Source of the DNA: RI-92 sp037384645
Lineage (GTDB): Bacteria; Pseudomonadota; Gammaproteobacteria; UBA6429; Thiohalophilaceae
NCBI GenBank assembly: GCA_037384645.1
Contig: JARRNT010000084.1
Coordinates: forward strand, 1 to 5,630
Length of the DNA: 5,630 bases
Direction: 5' to 3'
This document shows positions 1-5,572 of this stretch, piece by piece. A program made the translations under genes and the position numbers. Each line of letters opens with the position of its first letter. Within the stretch, counting starts at the first letter, position 1. Below the pieces are notes generated by a model, which worked only from the letters and a program-made list of their open reading frames with translations, was not told where the DNA came from and did not search any database.

Positions 1-123
1 GATTTGTCTGAAATCGAATACATTGGCAGCGGATATTGGAGTCCTTGTGGAGGCGGTTCTATATTTGAAAGCATAGAATCTGCTACAAAAGAAGCATTGT
101 CGACTTTAAGTTTATGTATATAG
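1..123 (+). CDS. C-terminal end of an unidentified AT-rich gene (partial)
   Basis: Frame 1 is open from the window edge to a TAG at 121-123 and encodes 40 residues, with SGYWSPCGGG near the middle (residues 10-19) and a Ser/Glu/Ala-rich end finishing in LSLCI. I do not recognise the family. Hand-counted GC is about 37%, clearly below the genes to the right, and the codons are A/T-ending (GAA, ATA, TTA, TCT), which would suit a recently acquired gene. It is convergent with aceK. With only 40 codons visible, chance openness in AT-rich non-coding DNA is possible, although the Gly/Cys-rich centre and the coherent A/T-ending codon choice make a real gene end more likely. Confidence 0.4.
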   Translation, partial: DLSEIEYIGSGYWSPCGGGSIFESIESATKEALSTLSLCI

Positions 124-190
124 CAAAATTATAACAAGTCGTTCAAGTCGTGGAAGAACCTCCCCGATAAAATAGACGCCGAAATCTAAC

Positions 191-210
191 CAGGATGGCG
201 CTGCCACCTG
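191..210. terminator. possible hairpin between convergent genes (weak)
   Basis: CAGGATGGC and GCCACCTG can pair around a GCT loop, giving an 8-bp stem with one bulged A (195). It lies in the 161-base gap between the convergent partial gene and aceK, where transcription from both sides should end. The T tract is poor on both strands: TTT then CGGG on the plus strand, TTAGATTT on the minus strand. It is not a textbook intrinsic terminator. I see no other feature in 124-284. Confidence 0.25.
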
Positions 211-284
211 TTTCGGGCGGGTTCAATACCACCTTTCGTTGGCATTGAGAAAAGACCAGGCGTTAGCGCTGTGAATGGCCGGTT

Positions 285-2051
285 TCAGGCGGCACGGGTC
301 TCCAGGTTTTCCTCATTGAGACCCGGCTCGCGCCGGCGGGTCGGAAAACGTTTGCGTAGCGAGTAGGGAAACACGTCTTCATACACGTGCGCGCGGATCA
401 GGGCCTGCTTGGCCTGCCAGAATTCCGGCGTGAGCAGTTCGCCGTGGTATTCGAGGAACAGCTTGCGTACGCGGGGGTCGGTCAGCAGGAAGGTCGCCCA
501 TTCCTCCGGAAACACGTCGTTGGCGCCGACGCTGTACCAGGGTTCGGCGCTCAGTTCGAATTCCGGGTAGGGGGCGGCCGGGATACGGCGAAAATTACAC
601 TCGCTCAGGTAACAGATCTCGTCATAGTCATAAAACACGACCCGGCCATGGCAGGTCACGCCGAAATTCTTCAACAGCATGTCGCCGGGAAAAATATTGG
701 CGCCGGCCAGTTGCCGCAGGGCGTTGCCGTAGCCCCTGATGGCTTTGCGTAACTCGTCGTCATCGGCCTGGTTGATATACATGTTTAAGGGCGCCATGCG
801 CCGCTCGATATACAGGTGGCGCACGATAAGCTGATCCGCTTCGAATTCGAGGCTGGAGGCGCATTGCTCACGCAGCCCGGCGAGCAGTTCGGGCGTGAAG
901 CGGGCCAGGGGGAAGGCGGCCTGTGAATATTCCCAGGAGTCGGCCATGCGCCCGACCCGATCGTGCTGCTTGACCAGCTGGTACTTGGCTTCCACCTGTG
1001 CCCGGGTCACCTCCTTGTTGGGCGGAAAGCGGTCCTTGATCACCTTGAACACGTAGGGATAGGACGGCAGGGTAAAGACGTACATCACCATGCCCTTGAT
1101 CCCCGGCGCGGTGATGAACTCGTCGCCGGAGTACTTGAGGTGATCGAGGAAGTCGCGGTAGAACTCGGTCTTGCCGTGTTTGTGCAGACCGATCGCGGTG
1201 TACAGGTCGGCGCGGGTAATGCCGGGTAGGATATGTGAGAGAAAGTTCACTACGGCTGCCGGCACGTCGGTATTGACCATGAAATAGGCGCGGGCAAAGC
1301 TGAACAGGTTGGCCAGTTCCGATTCGCCGGCCAGCACGGTATCGACATACAGCCCGCCGCGTTCATTATTGAGGATGGGGATGGCGAACGGCGTTTCCTG
1401 CTCGCCGTTGACCAGCTTGCCGATCAGGTAAGCCGCCTTGTTGCGATAGAACACGTAGTTAAGCACGGCCAGGTGCAGGTTGACGCCGTGCTGGGCGGCG
1501 CCCCACTGGCGTATGAAACGCAGGATGTTGCGCAGGTCGAGACGCCTGTCGGCAAACGGCAGGCCGAAGTCAAAGTTGTCCAGTATGCGCGTCACCACGC
1601 CGTGCATGCCGTCGCGATCCGGGTAATACGAGGAGTAGGTCGGCGTCTCGGCATCGATGTGATCGATGGAGACCGCGGGACGGACGAAAATATTGCGGTT
1701 GTTGTAATAACGCCGGTCAAACAGACCACAGAACACCGAGTTGTAGAAGGTTTCCGCCAGCTCCGGTTGCTGGTGCTGGTGCAGGCGCATGACATAGGCA
1801 AGCTTGATGGCCTGCCAGAGCGATTCATCCAGGTCGGCAATGGCGTAGTCATGTTGTAACAGCCGCGTGGTGGCCTGCACGGTTTGATCGTAATAGTCGA
1901 TGCGCTCGCGCGCGGCGGCCTGTACGCTCTCCCAGTCGGCGCGACAAAACCGATCCCGTGCCGCCGCGGTGATCTGCTGGTACTGGGCGTAGTGCTGATC
2001 AAACTCGGCGAGTAACACGTCGGCGATACGCTGGGCGAGAGAGCTATCCAC
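285..2051 (-). CDS. aceK: isocitrate dehydrogenase kinase/phosphatase AceK
   Basis: This bifunctional cytoplasmic enzyme phosphorylates and inactivates isocitrate dehydrogenase, sending isocitrate into the glyoxylate bypass, and also removes the phosphate. The 588-residue product is close to the 578 residues of E. coli AceK and collinear with it. The regulatory half is about residues 1-310. The kinase-like half contains the nucleotide loop APGIKGMVM (315-323), the ATP-contacting Lys336 in VFKVIKD, Asp371 in GRMAD (linked to phosphatase function in E. coli), IRHLYIERRM (409-419 region), catalytic Asp457 and Asn462 in PGDMLLKNFG, and Asp475 in VVFYDYDEICY. These positions equal the E. coli numbering from memory, so both activities should be intact. 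The start is a GTG, 3 bases after the stop of the preceding rraA-like gene, with GGAG six bases upstream overlapping the end of that gene. It is the last gene of the operon. Confidence 0.97.
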   Translation of the reverse strand: MDSSLAQRIADVLLAEFDQHYAQYQQITAAARDRFCRADWESVQAAARERIDYYDQTVQATTRLLQHDYAIADLDESLWQAIKLAYVMRLHQHQQPELAETFYNSVFCGLFDRRYYNNRNIFVRPAVSIDHIDAETPTYSSYYPDRDGMHGVVTRILDNFDFGLPFADRRLDLRNILRFIRQWGAAQHGVNLHLAVLNYVFYRNKAAYLIGKLVNGEQETPFAIPILNNERGGLYVDTVLAGESELANLFSFARAYFMVNTDVPAAVVNFLSHILPGITRADLYTAIGLHKHGKTEFYRDFLDHLKYSGDEFITAPGIKGMVMYVFTLPSYPYVFKVIKDRFPPNKEVTRAQVEAKYQLVKQHDRVGRMADSWEYSQAAFPLARFTPELLAGLREQCASSLEFEADQLIVRHLYIERRMAPLNMYINQADDDELRKAIRGYGNALRQLAGANIFPGDMLLKNFGVTCHGRVVFYDYDEICYLSECNFRRIPAAPYPEFELSAEPWYSVGANDVFPEEWATFLLTDPRVRKLFLEYHGELLTPEFWQAKQALIRAHVYEDVFPYSLRKRFPTRRREPGLNEENLETRAA

Positions 2052-2054
2052 TGC

Positions 2055-2558
2055 TTACTCCAGCTCCTCGTCCAGGGCCTGCTCGGCCAGCAGGATCCCG
2101 TCCTCGTCGCAATACAGGTAGGCACCGGGCGTGAAATACACGCCGGCAAAACGCAGCGGCAGGTTACGCCGGCCGCAGCCGAGCTTGATGCTCCTGCGCG
2201 GGTGGGTGGCCAGGGCCATGACCCCGATGTCCAGCTTGGCAATCTGTGCGGAGTCGCGGATACAGCCGTAGATCACGATGCCAGCCCAGCCGTTCTCGAC
2301 GGCCAGGGCGGCGAGGCGATCGCCGAGCAGGGCGCAATGCAGGTAACCGCCACCGTCCACCACCAGCACCTTGCCGTAACCCGGTTCGCTCAGGACATCG
2401 CGCACCAGCGAGTTGTCCTTGATGCACTTCAGGGTCACGATCTCGCCCTGGAATTCCCGGCGACCGCCAAAATGCCGCAACAGCGGGTCGCACACCTGCA
2501 ATTGTTGTTCGTGGCCATCGCACAGGTCGGCCGTGGAATACTGGGTCATGGTCAGCAT
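2055..2558 (-). CDS. rraA: RraA / HMG-CHA aldolase family protein (putative oxaloacetate decarboxylase or RNase E regulator)
   Basis: The 167-residue product aligns end to end with E. coli RraA (161 residues): TADLCD near the N-terminus, HFGGRREFQGEIVTLKC (29-45), VLVVDGGG (64-71), GWAGIVIYGCIRD (90-102) and a C-terminal DEDGILL. The family holds both RNase E inhibitors and metal-dependent pyruvate aldolases/oxaloacetate decarboxylases. Here Asp80, Arg101 and Asp102 form the D-X20-R-D pattern of the Pseudomonas putida aldolase. E. coli RraA, which lacks lyase activity, has Ala and Gln at the first and last positions. I therefore favour an enzyme acting on oxaloacetate or a 4-hydroxy-2-oxo acid, but RNase E control is not excluded. 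The ATG at 2558 is chosen for its GGGG seven bases upstream. A GTG at 2576, overlapping aceA, and an ATG at 2549, closer to the E. coli start, are alternatives. It lies between aceA and aceK with 4- and 3-base gaps. Confidence 0.9.
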   Translation of the reverse strand: MLTMTQYSTADLCDGHEQQLQVCDPLLRHFGGRREFQGEIVTLKCIKDNSLVRDVLSEPGYGKVLVVDGGGYLHCALLGDRLAALAVENGWAGIVIYGCIRDSAQIAKLDIGVMALATHPRRSIKLGCGRRNLPLRFAGVYFTPGAYLYCDEDGILLAEQALDEELE

Positions 2559-2562
2559 GGCG

Positions 2563-3885
2563 TTACCCCGCAGCACGTGATTTGAACTGGGCTTCTTCGG
2601 TGGAACCGGTCAGTGCCGTCACCGATGAGCTGCCGCCCTGGATGACGGTGGTCACGTCGTCGAAGTAACCGGCGCCCACCTCCTGTTGATGCGAGACAAA
2701 GGTATAACCCCGGTCGCGCGCCGCAAACTCCGGCTCCTGCACCTTTTCCACGTAGTGCTTCATGCCCTCGCCGCGGGCATAGTCATAGGCGAGGTCGAAC
2801 ATGTTGAACCACATGCTGTGAATACCGGCCAGGGTAATGAACTGGTACTTGTACCCCATGGCGGCCAGCTCGTCCTGAAAGTGGGCGATGGTGTTTTCGT
2901 CCAGGTTCTTTTTCCAGTTGAAGGAGGGCGAGCAGTTGTAGGCCAGCAGCTTGCCGGGGTTCTGTGCCAGAACGGCCTGGGCGAATTCGCGGGCGAAGCC
3001 GAGATCCGGGGTCCCGGTTTCACACCAGACCAGGTCGGCATACGGCGCATAGGCCAGCCCACGCGAGACGGCCTGCTCCAGTCCGTTGTTGACGCGATAA
3101 AAGCCTTCGACGGTGCGCTCCCCACTAAGAAACGGTCGGTCATTGGGATCAACGTCGCTGGTGAGCAGGGTGGCGGCCTCGGCATCGGTACGCGCCAGGA
3201 TCAGGGTCGGTACCCCGCACACGTCCGCCGCCAGGCGGGCGGCGATCAGTTTTTGTATCGCTTCCTGCGTCGGTACCAGGACCTTGCCGCCCATGTGTCC
3301 GCACTTTTTCGCGGCGGCGAGCTGATCCTCGAAATGCACGCCGGCAGCACCGGCGGCGATCATGTTCTTCATCAGTTCGAAGGCGTTGAGTACGCCGCCG
3401 AAGCCGGCCTCGGCATCGGCCACGATCGGCAGGAAGTAATCGGTGTAGCCCTGATCGCCCGGACCGATGTTGCGCGCCCACTGGATTTCGTCGGCGCGTT
3501 TGAAGGCATTGTTGATGCGGCGCACCATGGTCGGCACCGAGTCATAGGCGTAGAGCGACTGGTCCGGGTACATGGTCTCGGAAGTATTGCCGTCGGCGGC
3601 AACCTGCCAGCCGGACAGGTAGATGGCCTCGACCCCGGCCTTGGCCTGTTGCAGGGCCTGGCCGCCGCTGATCGCGCCCATGCAATTGACGTAACCCTTT
3701 TTCGCTGCGCCGTGGACCAGTTGCCACAACCTGTCGGCGCCATGGCGGGCATAGGTGTATTCCGGTTGCAGGGAGCCGCGCAGGCGAACCACGTCTTCGG
3801 CGCGATAGGTCCGCTGGACGTCATGCCAGCGCGGGTTTTGGCGCCAGTCTTGTTCCAGCGCGTGGATCTGTTCTGTTCGGTTCAT
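2563..3885 (-). CDS. aceA: isocitrate lyase AceA
   Basis: Cytoplasmic Mg-dependent lyase that splits isocitrate into glyoxylate and succinate, the first step of the glyoxylate bypass used for growth on acetate and fatty acids. The 440-residue product is close to E. coli AceA (434 residues) and nearly collinear. It shows YLSGWQVAAD (89-98), the PIVADAEAGFGG segment (153-164), HFEDQ (184-188), the signature KKCGHMGGK with catalytic Cys195, ARTDAEAA (231-238), NCSPSFNW (317-324) and a C-terminus matching STEESQF plus a short KSRAAG tail. The frame stays open upstream to 4011, but ATG 3885 is preferred: GGAG lies six bases upstream and the protein then begins like the family (EQIHALEQDW). ATG 3897 (MEST) is the alternative. 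First gene of the aceA-rraA-aceK operon, divergent from a LysR regulator; no malate synthase lies next to it here. Confidence 0.98.
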   Translation of the reverse strand: MNRTEQIHALEQDWRQNPRWHDVQRTYRAEDVVRLRGSLQPEYTYARHGADRLWQLVHGAAKKGYVNCMGAISGGQALQQAKAGVEAIYLSGWQVAADGNTSETMYPDQSLYAYDSVPTMVRRINNAFKRADEIQWARNIGPGDQGYTDYFLPIVADAEAGFGGVLNAFELMKNMIAAGAAGVHFEDQLAAAKKCGHMGGKVLVPTQEAIQKLIAARLAADVCGVPTLILARTDAEAATLLTSDVDPNDRPFLSGERTVEGFYRVNNGLEQAVSRGLAYAPYADLVWCETGTPDLGFAREFAQAVLAQNPGKLLAYNCSPSFNWKKNLDENTIAHFQDELAAMGYKYQFITLAGIHSMWFNMFDLAYDYARGEGMKHYVEKVQEPEFAARDRGYTFVSHQQEVGAGYFDDVTTVIQGGSSSVTALTGSTEEAQFKSRAAG

Positions 3886-3926
3886 AGTGGACTCCATGGT
3901 GGCATTTTCATAACCATATGCTCTGT

Positions 3927-3956
3927 TTGACCATCCGATTAGGTAATTATCAAAAT
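3927..3956 (+). promoter_or_regulatory. candidate promoter for the LysR gene
   Basis: TTGACC (3927-3932, five of six bases of the -35 consensus) is followed after 18 bases by CAAAAT (3951-3956, four of six bases of the -10 consensus). A second possible -10, TATCAT at 3963-3968, has no good partner. Transcription would start near 3963 and pass through the direct repeats, so a regulator bound there would repress its own gene. Low certainty in AT-rich DNA. Confidence 0.35.
3946..3951 (-). promoter_or_regulatory. candidate -10 element for aceA
   Basis: The minus strand reads GATAAT here, five of six bases of the sigma-70 -10 consensus. No good -35 hexamer lies 16-18 bases upstream (those positions read tataaa, atataa or catata), as expected for an activator-dependent promoter. 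It would give a transcription start near 3939 and a leader of about 54 bases before the aceA ATG. The call rests on one hexamer in AT-rich DNA. Confidence 0.35.
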
Positions 3957-3983
3957 ACTTACTATCATTTATATGAATACTTA
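3954..3983. repeat. AATACTTA direct repeats flanking a small palindrome: candidate operator
   Basis: AATACTTA occurs at 3954-3961 and again at 3976-3983. The copies are 22 bases apart, about two helical turns, so they face the same side of the DNA. Between them is the inverted repeat TCAT-TTAT-ATGA (3965-3976). The block sits just upstream of the aceA -10 candidate and downstream of the LysR-gene promoter candidate, which would suit activation of aceA and repression of the regulator. Binding is inferred from layout only. Confidence 0.4.
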
Positions 3984-4004
3984 AATAACGTAGCGGGGTA
4001 CGCC

Positions 4005-5015
4005 ATGGCACCCGTCGACGACAAACCGACTCCCCCCAACCGCCTGCGCCAACTGCGGGCTTTCTGCATGGCCGCCCGGACCGGCAATATCTCGCGTGCC
4101 GCCGAGCGCCTGTTCAGCAGCCAGCCGGCGGTCTCGCAAATGATCAAAAGCCTGGAAACGGACATGGGGGTCCTGCTGTTCGAGCGGCGCGGTCCGCGCA
4201 TCCAGCTGACCGATGACGGTCAGGCCTTTCTCGAGGTCGCGTTGCCGCTGCTGGAACAACTGGATAATCTGCCGGCGACTTTTGCCGAACGCCGGGGCGA
4301 GATCACTTCCGGTTCGCTGGACATTGCCGCGGGCGAGTCGACTATCCTGTACCTGCTGCCGAAATATGTATACCAGTTCAACACCGAGTATCCCCAGGTG
4401 GAGCTGCGCCTGCACAACGTCACCGGCCGCGACGGCCTGGCCATGCTGCGCAACGGCGAAGTGGATCTCGCCGTCGGCTCCATGATCGATATTCCGCGCG
4501 ATATTACCTATGTGCCGACGTTCAATTACGAGCCCATGCTGATCACCGCACTGGAACATCCCCTGGCCGGGCGCAAGGACGTCACGCTGGAAGAAGTGAG
4601 TGAGTGTGGCTTGATTCTGCCGCCGCGGCACCTGAGCACCTGGCACATTGTCGACCTGGTGTTTCGTCAACATGGACTCAATTACAAAGTGGTGCTGGAG
4701 GCCGGTGGCTGGGAGATCATCAAGCGTTACGTGGCACTCGGCATGGGTGTGTCCATCGTCACCAGTATCTGCCTCACGGGTGAGGAAGCCCTGGCCGCGA
4801 TCCCGCTGACCGGGTATTTTCCGCGCCGCAGTTACGGCATTGTCCTGCGCAGCAACAAACAGCTTTCGCCACAGGCGCGGCGTTTTGTCCAGATCCTTGA
4901 TCCCGCCTATTTCGACCATCCCGGCAGTGGCATCAGCGGCCAGCCCGGCCCGTCGCACCGGGGCAAGCAACCGCCGCGGGACGGCCTGGCCGGCCATGAT
5001 GAGGCCCTGACCTGA
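4005..5015 (+). CDS. LysR-family transcriptional regulator, CysB-like effector domain
   Basis: The 336-residue product has a LysR winged helix-turn-helix at about residues 13-72 (LRQLRAFCMAARTGNISRAA, then FSSQPAVSQMIKSLE and LFERRGPRIQLTDDG), a linker helix to about 98, and a periplasmic-binding-protein-like effector domain at about 102-300. Segments LDIAAGESTILYLLP (105-119) and WEIIKRYVALGMGVSIV (236-252) resemble the corresponding parts of CysB/Cbl, a subgroup that senses small anions or sulfur metabolites; the ligand here is unknown. ATG 4005 is chosen because GGGG lies six bases upstream and the protein then begins shortly before the DNA-binding domain; the frame is open from 3918, but that extension has no family match. 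Residues about 304-336 form a Gly/Pro-rich hydrophilic tail beyond the domain. Divergence from aceA makes it the likely local regulator of the glyoxylate-bypass operon, a role IclR fills in E. coli. Confidence 0.92.
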   Translation: MAPVDDKPTPPNRLRQLRAFCMAARTGNISRAAERLFSSQPAVSQMIKSLETDMGVLLFERRGPRIQLTDDGQAFLEVALPLLEQLDNLPATFAERRGEITSGSLDIAAGESTILYLLPKYVYQFNTEYPQVELRLHNVTGRDGLAMLRNGEVDLAVGSMIDIPRDITYVPTFNYEPMLITALEHPLAGRKDVTLEEVSECGLILPPRHLSTWHIVDLVFRQHGLNYKVVLEAGGWEIIKRYVALGMGVSIVTSICLTGEEALAAIPLTGYFPRRSYGIVLRSNKQLSPQARRFVQILDPAYFDHPGSGISGQPGPSHRGKQPPRDGLAGHDEALT

Positions 5016-5054
5016 GTGGCTGGCGTGAAGGTCTATGCTCATTGTGGAGTGGCT
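5014..5054. repeat. GAGTGGCT direct repeat between LysR and DCC genes
   Basis: GAGTGGCT occurs at 5014-5021, overlapping the LysR stop codon, and again at 5047-5054. The copies are 33 bases apart, about three helical turns, on either side of the TATGCT -10 candidate. The pair could be an operator or chance; no other evidence supports a function. Confidence 0.2.
5034..5039 (+). promoter_or_regulatory. weak -10 candidate for the DCC-family gene
   Basis: TATGCT within GTCTATGCT lies 45 bases upstream of the next start codon. The best -35 at a permitted spacing is CTGAGT (5012-5017), only three of six bases. The 68-base gap has no clear terminator for the LysR gene, so read-through from that gene is an alternative. 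Confidence 0.22.
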
Positions 5055-5083
5055 AACAGCGATATGCCGGTGAGAAAAAGCAC

Positions 5084-5491
5084 ATGACGGATCAGCAGAT
5101 ACTATTGGTTTACGACAAACAATGCCCTGCATGTCATTTCTATTGCCAGCTGGTGCGCATTCGCGATTCGGTCGGCGATCTGAAGCTGGTTGACGCCAGG
5201 GCGCCGAGCGCGGTCATGGACGAGATTACCGCCGCCGGCCTGGATATCGACCAGGGCATGGTGCTGAAACTGGGCGATGCCTTATATTACGGTGCCGATG
5301 CGATACACATGCTGTCGCTGATCGGCAGCCGCTCGGGTGTGTTTAATTGTGTCAACTACTGGTTGTTCCGGTCAAAAGCCATTTCAGAGGTCGTCTACCC
5401 GATAATGAGATTTTTCAGGAACCTGTTATTAAAGCTGCTTGGCAAAACAAAAATCAATAATCTGAAGGTGGAAGGGAATGACAGGTTTTAA
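5084..5491 (+). CDS. DCC/DUF393-family thiol-disulfide oxidoreductase-like protein
   Basis: This 135-residue product matches the DCC (DUF393, YuxK-like) family, predicted thioredoxin-fold proteins with no well-defined substrate. The evidence is an N-terminal beta strand leading to DKQCPAC (residues 11-17), which carries the family Asp and the CxxC pair Cys14/Cys17. It is followed by a central YYGADAIHML segment and a C-terminal basic, hydrophobic helix (YPIMRFFRNLLLKLLG) typical of the family. An extra Cys21 follows the motif (CPACHFYC). No signal peptide is visible, so it should be cytoplasmic. The ATG has a modest GGTGAG about nine bases upstream. It follows the LysR gene on the same strand by 68 bases, so it may have its own weak promoter or be read through; no link to the glyoxylate bypass is evident. 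Confidence 0.85.
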   Translation: MTDQQILLVYDKQCPACHFYCQLVRIRDSVGDLKLVDARAPSAVMDEITAAGLDIDQGMVLKLGDALYYGADAIHMLSLIGSRSGVFNCVNYWLFRSKAISEVVYPIMRFFRNLLLKLLGKTKINNLKVEGNDRF

Positions 5492-5534
5492 CCGGACAGC
5501 AGCGGACAAAGCCGGTAAGCCCGGTGTTGCCGTC

Positions 5535-5540
5535 TATACT
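5535..5540 (+). promoter_or_regulatory. candidate -10 element for the gene at the right edge
   Basis: TATACT (five of six bases of the -10 consensus), within GTCTATACT, lies 33 bases before the ATG at 5573. No convincing -35 is present 16-18 bases upstream (ccggta region). The 81-base gap after the DCC gene otherwise shows only short GC-rich pairings with no T tract. Confidence 0.28.
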
Positions 5541-5572
5541 TGTAGCTGTGTCCTGACTGCATAATAAAAATC

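Larger units (their letters stand above)
3886..4004. promoter_or_regulatory. divergent aceA / LysR promoter-operator region
   Basis: This 119-base gap between the two divergent start codons is markedly AT-rich from about 3901 to 3989, unlike the coding DNA on either side. It must hold promoters for both directions. It contains two AATACTTA direct repeats 22 bases apart and a small inverted repeat between them. This is the usual place for a LysR-type regulator to bind, controlling its own gene and the divergent target at once. The TSSs and operators are inferred. Confidence 0.7.

Noticed and set aside
1592..2242. 216-codon minus-strand frame overlapping aceK and rraA
   Set aside because: Ser/Thr/Pro/Arg-rich low-complexity translation, typical of an out-of-frame reading of GC-rich genes.
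2686..3930. 414-codon plus-strand open frame antisense to aceA
   Set aside because: It lies wholly opposite a near-perfect isocitrate lyase gene, has no recognisable domain, and is explained by GC-biased third positions.
3918..4004. N-terminal extension of the LysR protein (29 residues)
   Set aside because: Encoded by the AT-rich promoter DNA with no family match; ATG 4005 has a good ribosome binding site.
3886..4011. N-terminal extension of AceA (42 residues)
   Set aside because: The family does not have it, it would cover the promoter region, and a well-spaced GGAG supports the ATG at 3885.
3981..5132. 383-codon minus-strand open frame antisense to the LysR gene
   Set aside because: It is opposite a clear LysR reading frame, has no family features and would also run into the aceA promoter region; a composition artefact.
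5491..5524. Possible terminator hairpins after the DCC gene (ACCGG...CCGGT and CCGG-TAAGC-CCGG)
   Set aside because: The stems are only 4-5 bp, one with a 16-base loop, and no T tract follows.
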